NCBI RefSeq assembly: GCF_964656455.1
Contig: NC_135721.1
Coordinates: 53,699,530 to 53,763,529, forward strand
Reading direction: 5' to 3'
DNA: 64,000 bases
From: Halichoerus grypus
Taxonomy: Eukaryota > Chordata > Mammalia > Carnivora > Phocidae
Shown here: positions 45,385-56,156 of the stretch, piece by piece
Position numbering within the stretch: position 1 is the stretch's first letter
Layout: every line of letters begins with the position of its first letter
Notes under the pieces: model-generated
Told to the model about the DNA's origin: nothing
Databases searched by the model: none
The model's input: the letters and a program-made list of their open reading frames with translations, nothing else
Made by a program: the position numbers and the translations under genes

Positions 45385-45780
45385 TTCTTTTTTATGGCTG
45401 AATAATAATATTCCATTGCATACATATACCGCTTTTTTTTATTATGTTCAGTTAGCCAACATATAGTACATCATAAGTTTTTGTTGTAGTGTTCAGTGAT
45501 TCATTAGTTGCATATAACACCCAGTGCTCATCCCAACACGTGCTCTCCTTAATACCCATCACCCAGTCACCCCATCCCCCCACCCCCCTCCCTTTGGTAA
45601 CTTTCAGTTTGTTTCCCAGAGTCCAGAGACTCTCATGGTTTGTCTCCCTCTCTGATTTACCCATTCATCTGTTGATGGACACCTGGGCTGCTTCCATAAT
45701 TTGACTATTGTAGATAATGCTGCTATAAACATATGGGTGCATGTATCCCTTTGAAAAATTTGAGTTTTAAAAAACTGAAA
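45385..45780 (-). mobile_element. L1 ORF2-end fragment interrupted by a younger L1 3'UTR
   Basis: The outer L1 pieces are 45385-45435 ('ttttatggctgaataataatattccattgcatacatatacc') and 45658-45780 ('acccattcatctgttgatggacacctgggctgcttccata', 'ctgctataaacatatgggtgcatg'). Together they are contiguous antisense ORF2. Between them (about 45436-45657) lies a distal-type L1 3'UTR module ('ataacacccagtgctcatcc', 'ctttcagtttgtttcccagagtcc'). A later insertion is the simplest reading, but no clean duplication was found. Confidence 0.7.
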
Positions 45781-45845
45781 TAACGTAACCCATAAATAGT
45801 GATTATTTTTACTTCCAGTGAGACATGATATGATTAAAACTAACA

Positions 45846-46046
45846 TTTTTTTAAAAGAACTTATTTATGTATTTGAGAGAGAGAGAGCACACGAGAGAGT
45901 ACAAGCAGGGGGAGTAGCAGAGAGAGAGGGAGAAGCAGGCTCCTCGCTGAGCAGGGAGCCCAATGTTGAACTCGATCCCAGGACCCTGGGATCATGACCT
46001 GAGCCAAAGGCAGACACTTAACTAACTGAGCCACCCAGGCGCCCCA
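45846..46046 (-). mobile_element. CAN-SINE, reverse
   Basis: T-rich tail, 'aagaacttatttatgtatttgagag', 'ctgagcagggagcccaatgttgaactcgatcccaggaccctggg' and head 'gagccacccaggcgcccc'. The duplication aaaactaaca is seen at 45836-45845 and 46047-46056. Confidence 0.95.
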
Positions 46047-46562
46047 AAAACTAACAGTTTTTTTTTTCAATGAGTATTGATTGGTATGAATGAGAACAAG
46101 ATATCTCAGTAAATAATAATTTTACATTTAAAATGACAATGACATATTTGCCCTATGTGTAATGGATAATGGTAACAAACAGTGACCTATTACTTTATTT
46201 TTAAATAAAATATAGAAGGAGTTAACATGAAAAGTGACAACACTATACTTAACTAACATTCTATGTGTTCCTAAAAGACACTTAGACTAAAAACTATGAT
46301 GTTCTTAGTTTTCTGTTTTCAAGCAGCTAAAATGTACATACATAAACATAGGGACTGCACATCTCCATGAATTAAAAATTAGGTCAGTTCCCACAACACA
46401 ACAAAAAAATGCAAGAACTTAGATGTATATAAAAATATGTTGGAAGAAACTCAGAATTTTAACACTAAAGGACATATTATACAAAATTGTTCAATTTCCA
46501 AAGACAAAATCAGCTCTCTAATTTTAGTGTGAGAACCAATTTAATTTAAAAAGCCAAACTTT

Positions 46563-46770
46563 GGGCGCCTGGGTGGCTCAGTCGTTAAGTGTCTGCCTTC
46601 AGCTCAGGTCATGATCCCAGGGTCCTGGGATCAAGCCCCGCATCCGGCTCCTTGCTCAGTAGGGAGCCTGCTTCTCCCTCTCCCACTCCCCCTGCTTGTG
46701 CTCCTGCTTTCACTATCTCTCCCTCTGTCAAATAAATAAATAAAATCTTTAAAAATTTTTTTAAAAAATA
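46563..46770 (+). mobile_element. CAN-SINE, forward
   Basis: 'gggcgcctgggtggctcagtcg', 'catgatcccagggtcctggg', 'ctccctctcccactccccctgcttgtgctcctgctttcac', 'caaataaataaataaaatcttt' and an A-rich end. The 14-base duplication aaaagccaaacttt lies at 46549-46562 and 46771-46784. Confidence 0.95.
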
Positions 46771-46784
46771 AAAAGCCAAACTTT

Positions 46785-48182
46785 GATTATTTATGTACTG
46801 CCAAGAGCTGGTGTCACCAAACTTTCTACTTGTCAACTTTATTTTGTATTTATTATGCATGTATGTGTATATTCATAAGCATGTATTTGTATACATATAC
46901 ATGCATATATATGTGCATGTCTGTCTATATGCATACATATATGGGCATGTGTGAGCAGAGCCACTGTTTTGGTCTATACATTCATACTATCCAAAGTAAA
47001 CAGTGATCCTTGCTAATAACAAGCATTAACAGAAAGTGATTTAAGAGGGGGCTAACATGAGAAAAGCTTGCGCTTATAACAAAATTTTAACATGACTCTT
47101 TGGTTGCACTGTGGAAACGTGTGGCTTTGTTTCCATGCAGACTATACTGAGAAATTCCATCTGGTCAGCAATGCTCATGTGTACGCTTTGGAAGTTTTGT
47201 TCAAGTTTCATAAATCTTGTCATATATCAGGTTATTCTCAATTCGGCCAAAGTAAATAATCTGCAGCCAGAAGAGTGAAAGATCATTTGTGCCCTAATTG
47301 CAGAACAACATTCTCTCTCAGCCAACGCTACAGCTCTCCTTTCATTAATCAGGCCTTTGGTGACGAACATCTATTGATGTTTGAAGTTTTCTGTGAACAA
47401 GTTTCAGAATATAAAACAGTCTGGAATTAGGATATTTAATTGTTTGAGTGACAGTCAAAATAACCCTCATGCGGCTTTTTCTTTTTAATAATTGCAATAT
47501 TGAGAAACAAGAGAAACCCAAGAAACTTCTGAGAGGAATGTCAATCTTGGGAACTTGGAAACACGCATAAATCCTCTTACCCTGGCTAAACATGATTCAG
47601 CTTCATGCTCTAGCTTGATGTGCTCCTCCAGCCACCATTTTCAGCTATTAATCTATTGTGCTTCTCTGTCTTGACACTAAACTACCCAAAATTAACAAAA
47701 CATTACTCAGACTCTAGAAACACAGAATCTTTGTGTTCTTGTGCGAAAGCTGCTTTTATCTAGACATTTCCTTTACAAGCCTGTAAAACTGAGATAGAAT
47801 TATGACCTCCTGTTGGACTGCTTTCGGGCTCTTACATCTTCTGTGACACTTGAAGGGCCTCCAACAACATACTGGCTTGACATTTCAACTGCATGCCCTT
47901 CTTATACCTGGGATGTAATTAGTATTACCTACAACCCAGACAGGACACTTGCTTTTGCTCCTATGCCACCTTCTTTCTCATTTCCCTTATCTAGGAAATG
48001 TGTTCCTCTTTTGCTATTTCCAATTTCTTGAATTCCTAAGAAGAGCTTGCTCATTCCACATGGCCTGTCTTACCTTGTTTAAGCAAAATTCACTTAAGTA
48101 ATAAGATGCTAAGATTAAACAAGCCTGATGTAAAGTGTGGTCCTACTCTTGGCAAAAAACCATACCTGAGATTCTCAACCAA
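46785..48182. other. Unique stretch, possible conserved element
   Basis: An alternating purine/pyrimidine patch (ATGTAT-type) lies at 46855-46960. The part at about 47120-47450 is repeat-free, balanced in base composition, and contains 'cctaattgcag' and 'cattaatcag' type homeodomain cores. It is a reasonable place to look for a conserved enhancer, but nothing here proves it. Small frames at 47345 and 47813 are unconvincing. Confidence 0.3.
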
Positions 48183-48342
48183 CCCTCTCTCTCTCTCTTT
48201 CTTTCTTTCTCTTTTTCTTTCTCTCCCTTCCTTCCTCCCTCCCTCCCCTCAACCCTTCCTTCTTTCCTTCCTTTTTTTTCTTTTCTTTTCTTCTTTCTTT
48301 TTCTTTCTTTCTTTCTTTCTTTTCTTTCTTTCTCTTTCTTTC

Positions 48343-48373
<31 letters not shown>

Positions 48374-48405
48374 TCTTTTCTTTCTTTCTTTTCTTTCTTT
48401 CTCTC
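48183..48405 (+). repeat. Long polypyrimidine (CTTT)n tract
   Basis: About 220 bases of C and T, unbroken by purines from 48253 to 48405. The blocks are CTTT, CTTTT and CCTT. Open frames of 91-115 codons across it on both strands are low-complexity artefacts (F/L/S or K/E/R only). Long homopurine-homopyrimidine tracts with mirror symmetry can form triplex (H-DNA). Confidence 0.93.
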
Positions 48406-48790
48406 AACAAATATGTATTGGGTGACCACCATGCACCAGGATTGATACAATGATGACTAAGACAGACTCCCCATTCTCCTAGAACTCATATTCTAGGGGG
48501 GAATGACAGATCATAAACAAATATACAAATAACATAGTTTCTGATATTGTCATGTACCATGAAGAAAATAATTGTGAGTGTGACCATTGAGAAAAATGGT
48601 TTGGGGAGAAGCAGTTTAACAATAGAATGTTTGGGGAGGACAATTCTGAGAATGTCACATTTGAGCTGAATGAGAAGAGCTAGGTGTATGAGAGTATAGG
48701 GACATTGTAGTCAGAGAGAACAGCAGGTGCAAAGACCTGGAGTCAGGAAAAGAGTATCAGAGAAAACTGTATACAAGCCACTGTGGCTTT
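48406..48790 (+). repeat. Old L1M (L1ME-type) 3'UTR fragment
   Basis: 'caacaaatatgtattgggtgaccaccatgcaccagg', 'agacagactccccattctcctagaactcatattctaggg', 'cagatcataaacaaatatacaaataacatag', 'atgtcacatttgagctgaatgag' and 'cagagagaacagcaggtgcaaagacctgg' follow the L1ME 3'UTR in order. It sits directly against the polypyrimidine tract. Confidence 0.78.
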
Positions 48791-50529
48791 TGCACCATGA
48801 GCATACACCCTCTGGATGGCAGCTTTGGCATTTTCATTTATCAAGACTTTTGATGGGGAGCCTATGGGCATACCTGTGTTTTGAAGGAACCATCTAGACT
48901 TTTTGACCTCTAACTCTGTTTCTTAGAAAGTGCCTATAGTCCAGCTGAGCCAGGTACTTGGATATTGGATTTCTCTGATTACTTCCCCTGCATCTTACAC
49001 ATGATCTGATCATCAAGAAAGCTAAAATCAAAACTGAGCTTCTCTGAGATATAATGTATGAGTCAGAAGTAAATGGCTTGTTTTTTTCATATAGTAAATG
49101 ACCAATATTTGGTGGGAAGAAAGGGAGCTGGTTTCCTGGTAGCAGTTTTTCTTCCAGTCCTTTTTTCCATTCCATTCCATCTTATCTCTTCCCTTAACTC
49201 CCTGCCTTCTAATAATTTGGGGAGGGGGTTGGTCATAATTCAGTATCTTCTTTCCCATTAAATGCTGCTTTTCATGCTTACTTCAAACATTATTTACATC
49301 TATAAAATGATTGAATTAATAAAATTGTAGGGTTATTTTTTCGGGGGGCTTTGACACTCCTACTTTTGGTCCCTAATTTAGGAACATGGGGACTACTCCT
49401 GTTGACCCAATCTTTAACTAAAATTGACAAAGAATTGTGTTTTTTAAAATCATTGCTTTATTTATCCATTCATCAGGGCCTCCAGTGTTTCAACCACTGA
49501 GCTGCATGGAGATATGAACACATTGTGGTCTTCACCTTCATGGCCCCAAAGTGTACAGGGGATAGACACACAGAAAGTGACTCCATGATAGTATAAAGAG
49601 GCATGTATGAAGTGTTAGGCAGTCAGAAGTCAAGGACATTGACTCTGGAGAGATCGCAAGCCAGGTTTGGGAACATAAGTCAGACAGTTGTTGGAGTCAA
49701 GAGGCTCCAGCCCCTCAGACATCTCCAGTTCTGGCTCACTGCCAGGAGTGTAATATCAGCTTCATTCTAACCTTGCAAGCTTCTGGGAAGACTATGTTCT
49801 TTGGTATTTACCTTAAATCCTAATCAGTTTCATAATTGCCACCCCAGCTTTCTTGAACCACTGAATGAGCTATGGCTGTAGCTACTCAATTATTATTTTC
49901 AAAACAACCAATAACAATACTTTATAATTCCACAGCCCTTCAACATGAAGCCTGGCAAATTGATGTTGCAAGTTTTATTATCTTTGCTTTCTGACTAAAC
50001 AGTCAAGGACAGGTGAGGAAAGACTCCTCAAGATTTAGTTGATGTTTATTATGGGCAACTGAAACATGAATGCTGGAAAATAAAAAAGCAATTATAGACA
50101 AGGTTTCTACAGGCCCAATGTGGAAAAGAAGCCAGGAATTCATTTAAATCCTTCTCATTCAATACTTGTTTTCACCTGAGGGGTTCATTTGAGGAATGAG
50201 AGAAGGTTTCATCTGATTAGTGCAGACCTTGTTCACCATCTCTAAGTATCACAGTGTTAAATAATTTTGAACCAAGAAAATAGAAAGATAATGATATCAA
50301 TACATTTAGGGCTTGTAATTTTGGCAGCACCCCCATTCTCCCCACACACATACACACAGAGCAGCTGAAGAAAAAGTCATTTTCAAAGCTTTTGACCAAA
50401 ACACTGTATTATGTTCAACATGTTAGTAGCTAGTATAAGTAGTGAATAACAAAACCTGTCTTTGTGTGTAGATGTAGCCATAGAAAGTAAATAACATCAC
50501 AGAACATTTGTGGAAAGATAGTAGGCTAA
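48791..50529. other. Unique stretch, no gene seen
   Basis: 1.7 kb with a faint L1M-like block at about 49460-49610 ('ccattcatcagggcctccag', 'ggcatgtatgaagtg'). Frames of 93 codons (48894-49175) and 76 codons (49028-49258) on the minus strand show no domains. Confidence 0.35.
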
Positions 50530-51135
50530 AAAAATGTATTTCTAGGACATGTCTTTTCATCCAAGAATTCTACTTATGAGAATGTATTTCTTGGCAGGGG
50601 AGGTGGAAGTATGTGGGATAGATTTAGCCATAAGAATGTTTATGGAAGCACTATTAGTAATAGGAAAAAATGAAAATCTAAATGTCTATTAAAAGAGGAT
50701 CAGTTAATAAATTTCCACATAATGGAAAACTATGCAGAAATTATAGTAATTTATTATGAAAAGATATTCATGATATATTTTTAAAGGGAAAATAAACATT
50801 GAAAAATAGGATGTATAGCTTGAACCATATGAAATTGTTTTATAGGTAAAAGGTGGTTGAAAATCAGTAATTTATTAATAAACTAAACTATGATACAAAA
50901 TAGTAAAAGTAAAATGATTGTTGAATATATGCACTGTGTGCACATAAAGACTCTGAAAATATATTTGCTAAGGTTTACAATAGTTGTCTTCAAGATAATA
51001 GGCTTAAGAGGTTTATTATAGTTATAATTATTATTGTAATTTTTACTCTTCCATATTTTCAGACTTTTCTTTAAAAAGAATAGCCTTTCATAATGAGGAA
51101 AAACAATGAAATAAACTTCACTCTGAAAAAAAAAA
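50530..51135 (+). repeat. Old L1M ORF2 end and 3'UTR
   Basis: 'ccaagaattctacttatgagaatgtatt', 'tttatggaagcactattagtaataggaaaaaatgaaaatctaaatgtctatt', 'ggaaaactatgcagaaattata' and 'atatgaaattgttttataggtaaaa', then 'gtttacaatagttgtcttc', and poly(A) at 51126-51136. It matches the last ORF2 codons and 3'UTR of an L1M element. No frame survives. Confidence 0.72.
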
Positions 51136-52195
51136 AGAATTGGATGCCATAAATTTGTATTCTTTTCATTTAGTGATAACTGCTTTTGCTATTATCCTGT
51201 ATTCAGACTTGATTTCTCTTCTTTTGACTGTAGTAAAAGAACACATCCTTCATTCTAAAGTATGTATTCTAAAAGATACCCAGCAAAATGTGAGCAAAGA
51301 AGAAAAAATACATGATATGACACCTAATTAACTTACTGGCACCTCCAATTAACCAAAATGTTCTCTTCCCAAAGCAATATCACGAATTTGACTAACACAC
51401 ACACACACTCACACACCTGGTTGAGTTCACGTTTTGAGTCATTTTTAGGTAGTTGCTAGTTGGTATAGTGCATGGCAGTGCTGGCTATCTGCTATGAACA
51501 ACCCTGAGGACAAAGGATCTATTTATATTCCAAATTAGTGCACACCTGGGCTCACTACCCTTGTGTGATAGAGCTCTCTGCTCTCATATTCTTTTCTTCC
51601 ACCTAGTACTATGACTTGACTGCTTTGGGGCTTAGACATTTTAGCAGAAGCTCATTCCAGCCCCATTCACACCATCTGTGGTTGTAAAAATACAGACTCC
51701 AATTCACCCAACATTTGTAATACCTATTCTCAACCTCCTGAGGCCATTTGCTCTCTGAGAATACTATAGATATAATACACATTTAGCCCAATATTTTATG
51801 GTATTTCTACCAACTGTTATTATCATTGGCAGATGTAAAATGATGATCACAATTATGGCTTGGAGAAAGTACAAGATCTTCAATCAGCAAAGAAAACTGA
51901 GATTCTCTTCACTTGACTCTTCTTCATAACAAAATAGATTCATAATAGAGAAAATTTTTCTGAAACAAAACATGAACGAAAATATTTTTTCCTGTAAGTT
52001 CTATGACAATTATCTTTCAACCACATGGGCTGATTATTTGGTACCATAAAAATTAGTTAGCAGAACTCAATTATTTCACTGATTGCCAGAAGAAACCCTT
52101 TTCCATCTAGCATTTCATAATTTGAATCATCTTTATTGAAGATGTATTCACTTTGTACCAGTGTATCTATTTGTTTTCCCCCAAATCCCTCCTGG
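51136..52195. other. Unique spacer with short (CA)n
   Basis: A short CA run lies at 51393-51416. The rest has no recognisable repeat or gene. A 63-codon frame at 51140-51331 is chance-like. Confidence 0.4.
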
Positions 52196-52210
52196 TATTT
52201 CTGTTTTTCT

Positions 52211-52674
52211 TTTTTCTTTTTAATTTAATTTTATTATGTTATGTTAATCACCATACATTACATCTTTAGTTTTTGTTGTAATGTTCCATGATTCATTGTT
52301 TGCGTATAACACCCAATGCTCCATTCAATATGTGACCTCTTTAATACCCATCACCAGGCTAATTCACCCCCCACACTCCTCCCCTCTAGAACCCTGAGTT
52401 TGTTTCTCAGAATCCATAGTCTCTCATGGTTCATCTCCCCCTCCGATTCCCCCCTCTCATTTTTCCTTCCTACTATCTTCTCTCTCTCTTTTTTTTAAAC
52501 ATATAATGTATTATTTGTTTTAGAGGTACAGGTCTCTGATTCATCAGTCTTACACAATTCACAGCGCTCACCATAGCACATACCTTCCCCAATGTTTATC
52601 ACACAGCCACCCCATCCCTCCCACCCCCCACCACTCCAGCAACCCTCAGTTTGTTTCCTGAGATTAAGAATTCC
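52211..52674 (-). repeat. L1 3'UTR, two modules (outer element)
   Basis: Distal module about 52240-52480 ('taatcaccatacattacatc', 'ataacacccaatgctccatt', 'accctgagtttgtttctcag'); a short poly(T); proximal module about 52500-52672 ('acagcgctcaccatagcac', 'accctcagtttgtttcctgag'). C-rich blocks in both are G-rich on the L1 strand, as in other L1 3'UTRs with quadruplex potential. Confidence 0.8.
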
Positions 52675-53905
52675 TCACATCAGTGAGATCATATGATACA
52701 TGTCTTTCTCTGATTGACTTACTTCGCTCAGCATAATACCCTCCAGTTCCATCCACGTCATTGCAAATGGCAAGATTTCATTCCTTTTGATGACTGCATA
52801 ATATTCCACTGTATATATATACCACATCTTCTTTATCCATTCATCTGTCGATGGACATCTTGGCTCTTTCCATAGTTTGGCTATTGTGGACATTGCTGCT
52901 ATAAACATTGGGGTGCACATACCCCTTTGGATCACTACATTTGTATCTTTGGGGTAAATACCCAATAGTGCAATTGCTGGGTCGTATGGTAACTCTATTT
53001 TCAAGTTTATGAGGAACCACCATACTGTTTTCCAGGGTGGCTGCACCAGGTTGCATTCCCACCAACAGTGTAGGAGGGTTCCCCTTTCTGCGCATCCTCG
53101 CCAACATCTGTTGTTTCCTGACTTGTTAATTTTAGTCATTCTGACTGGTGTGAGGTGGTATCTCATTGAGGTTTTGATTTGGATTTCCCTGATACCGAGC
53201 GATGTTGAGCACTTTTTCATGTGTCTGTTGGCCATTTGGATGTCTTCTTTGGAAAAATGTCTGTTCATGTCTTCTGCCCATTTCTTGATTGGATTCTTTG
53301 TTCTTTGGGTGTTGAGTTTAAGAAGTTCTTTATAGATTTTGGATACTAGCCCTTTATCTGATATGTCATTTGCAAATATCTTCTCCCATTCTGTCGGTTG
53401 TCTTTTGGTTTTGTTGACTGTTTCCTTTGCTGTACAAAAGCTTTTTATCTTGATAAAGTCCCAATAGTTCATTTTTGCTCTCGCTTCCCTTACCTTTGGT
53501 GATGTTTCTAGGAAGAAGTTGCTGCGGCTGAGGTCGAAGAGGTTGCTGCCTGTGTTCTCCTCTAGGATTTTGATGGACTCCTTTTTCACATTTAGGTCTT
53601 TCATCCATTTTGAGTTTATTTTTCTGTGTGGTGTAAGGAAATGGTCCAGTTTCATTCTTCTGCATGTGGCTGTCCAATTTTCCCAACACCATTTGTTGAA
53701 GAGACTGTCTTTTTTCCATTGGACATTCTTTCCTGCTTTGTCAAAGGTGAGTTGACCATAGAGTTGAGGGTCCATTTCTGGGCTCTCTATTCTGTTCCAT
53801 TGATCGATGTGTCTTGTTTTTGTGCCAGTACCATACTGTCTTGATGATGACAGCTTTGTAATAGAGCTTGAAGTCCGGAATTGTGATGCCACCAGCTTTG
53901 CTTTT
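52675..53905 (-). pseudogene. L1 ORF2 C-terminal third, frame largely open
   Basis: The minus frame at 52675-53892 is open for 405 codons. From about residue 28 it reads as ORF2p after the reverse transcriptase: [94 protein letters not shown] (the Cys-rich motif) and [18 protein letters not shown]. The first 27 residues are out of frame with ORF2 ('[15 protein letters not shown]' lies in another frame), so an indel sits near 53815-53825. No catalytic domain is present. Confidence 0.9.
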
Positions 53906-54513
53906 CTTTTTTTTTCTTTAATTTTTTTATTGTTATGTTAATCACCATACATTACATCATTAGTTTTTGATGTAGTGTTCCATGATTCATTGTTTGTGCA
54001 TAACACCCAGTGCTCCATGCAGAACGTACCCTCTGTAATACCCATCACCAGGCTAACCCATCCTCCCACCCCCTCCCCTCTAGAACCCTCAATTTGTTTT
54101 TCAGAGTCCATCGTCTCTCATGATTCGTCTCCCCCTCCGATTTCACCCCTTTATTCTTCCCCTCCTGCTATCTTCTTCTTTTTTTTTTTCTTAACATATA
54201 TTGCATTATTTGTTTCAGAGGTACAGATCTGTGATTCAACAGTCTTGCACAATTCACAGCGCTCACCATAGCACATACCCTCCCCAGTGTCTATCACCCA
54301 GCCACCCCATCCGTCCCCCCCCCCACTCCAGCAACCCTCAGTTTCCTGAGATTAAGAATTCCTCATATTAGTGAGGTCATATGACACATGTCTTTCTCTG
54401 ATTGACTAATTTCGCTCAGCATAACACCCTCCAGTTCCATCCACGTCATTGCAAATGGCAAGATCTCATTCCTTTTGATAGTTGCATAATATTACATTGT
54501 ATATACATACCAC
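53906..54513 (-). mobile_element. Second L1 3' end inside the composite
   Basis: A T run at 53906 opens a new L1 3'UTR with the same two modules (to about 54350), then the last 55 or so ORF2 codons, up to 'gtatatacataccaca'. There it joins ORF2 endonuclease sequence at about 54513/54515 with a 2-base overlap. No duplication matching the 53905 side is found next to 54514, so it is not a simple clean insertion. Confidence 0.8.
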
Positions 54514-55180
54514 AGGGAATGATCCCAATCTTTTGGTACTGGTTGAGACCTGATTTGTGACCCAGGATGTGATCTATTCTGGAGAATGTTCCATGGGCAC
54601 TAGAGAAGAATGTGTATTCTATTGCTTTGGGATGGAATGTTCTGAATATGTCTGTGAAGTCCATTTGGTCCAGTGTGTCATTTAAAGTCTTTATTTCCTT
54701 GTTGATCTTTTGCTTAGACGATCTGTCCATTTCAGTGAGGGGGGTGTTAAAGTCCCGTACTATTATTGTATTGTTGTCTGTGTTTTTTGATTTTGTTATT
54801 AATTGGCTTATATAATTGGCTGCTCCCATGTTAGGGGCATAGATATTTACAATTGTTAGATCTTCTTGTTGGATAGACCCTTTAAGTAGGATATAGTGTC
54901 CTTCTTCATCTCTTATTATAGTCTTTGGTTTAAAATCTAATTTGTCTGATATAAAAATTGCCACCCTAGCTTTCTTTTGGTGTCCATTAGCATGGTAAAT
55001 GGTTTTCCACCCCCTCCCTTTCAATCTGGAGGTGTCTATGGGTCTAAAATGAGTCTCTTGCAGAGAGCATATCAATGGGTCTTGTTTTTTTATCCAATCT
55101 GATACCCTGTATATTTTGATTGGGGCATTTAGCCCATTTACATTCAGGGTAACTATTGAAAGATATGAATTTAGTGCCAT
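54514..55180 (-). pseudogene. L1 ORF2 endonuclease domain, truncated
   Basis: The minus frame starts at ATG 55180 and reads APE-type endonuclease: TLNVNGLNAPIK (active-site Asn), LICSLQETHF (Glu), DFNTPLTEMDRS (Asp and Asn, with R where G normally precedes) and FSRIDHILGHK (Asp). It is intact to about residue 222, then hits the junction. The final S-D-H motif with the catalytic His is lost, and 22 out-of-frame residues follow to the stop at 54446. It cannot nick DNA. The reverse transcriptase domain that should follow is absent. Confidence 0.9.
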
Positions 55181-55242
55181 TGTGTTGCCTGTAAGGTGAC
55201 TGTTACTGTATTGTCTGTGTTCCTTTCTGGTCTATGTTATTT

Positions 55243-56156
55243 TTAGGCTCTCTCTTTGCTTAGAGGACCCCTTTCAATATTTCTTGTAGGGCTGGTTACG
55301 TGTTTGCAAATTCTTTTAGTTTTTGTGTGTCCTGGAAGCTTTTTATCTCTCCTTCTATTTTCAATGACAGCCTAGCTGGATATAGTATTCTTGGCTGCAT
55401 ATTTTTCTCGTTCAGTGCTCTAAATATATCATGACAGTGTTTTCTGGCCTGCCAGGTCTCTGTGGATACTTCTGTTGCCAATCTAATGTTTCTACCATTG
55501 TAGGTTACAGACCTCTCGTCCCGAGGTGCTTTCAGGATTTTCTCTTTGTCTCTGAGACTTGTAAGTTTTACTATTAGATGTCGGGGTGTTGACCTATTTT
55601 TATTGATTTTGAGGGGGATTCTCTGTGCCTCCCGGATTTTGATGCCTGTTTCCTTCCCCAAATTAGGGAAGTTCTCTGCTATAACTTGCTCTAATATACC
55701 TTCTGCCCCTCTCTCTCTTTCTTCTTCTTCTGGGATCCCAATTATTCTAATATTGTTTCATCTTATGGTATCACTTAACTCTCGAATTCTGCCCTTGTGA
55801 TCCAGTAGTTGTTTATCTCTCTTTTTCTCAGCTTCTTTATTTTCCATCATTTGGTCTTCTATATCACTAATGCTCTCTTCTGCCTCATTTATCCTAGCAG
55901 TCAGAGCCTCCATTTTTGATTGCACCTCATTTATAGCCTTTTTGATTTCAACTTGGTTAGATTTTAGTTCTTTTATTTCTCCAGAAAGGGTTTCTCTAGT
56001 ATCCTCCATGTTTTTTTCAAGCCCAGCTAGTATCTTTATAATCGTCATTCTGAACTCTAGTTCCGACATCTTACTCCTGTCTGAATTGCTTAGGTACCTG
56101 GCTTTTGGTACTGCCTCTTGTTCTTTTTTCTGAGGTGAGTTTTTCCGTCTTGTCAT
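55243..56156 (-). pseudogene. L1 ORF1 with in-frame stops
   Basis: ORF1p normally makes a trimeric RNA-binding chaperone. The N-terminal part (ATG at 56156 to stop 55758-55760) starts MTRRKNSPQKKEQEAV and has a heptad-rich coiled coil (about residues 35-125, e.g. LEKNMEDTRETLSGEIKELK). After a TGA, the same frame stays open to 55296 and carries the RRM and C-terminal domain (STPRHLIVKLTSLRDKEKIL, WQARKHCHDIFRALNEKNMQ). A TAA at 55296-55298 is a second break; the natural end is probably near 55243. No frameshift is needed between the two parts. Confidence 0.9.

Noticed and set aside
48106..48453. Frames of 115, 96 and 91 codons on both strands
   Set aside because: They are translations of the (CTTT)n tract, giving only F/L/S/P or K/E/R; low-complexity artefacts.
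52675..53892. A 405-residue host protein
   Set aside because: The sequence is L1 ORF2 C-terminus, its first 27 codons are out of frame, and it sits in an L1 with its own 3'UTR.
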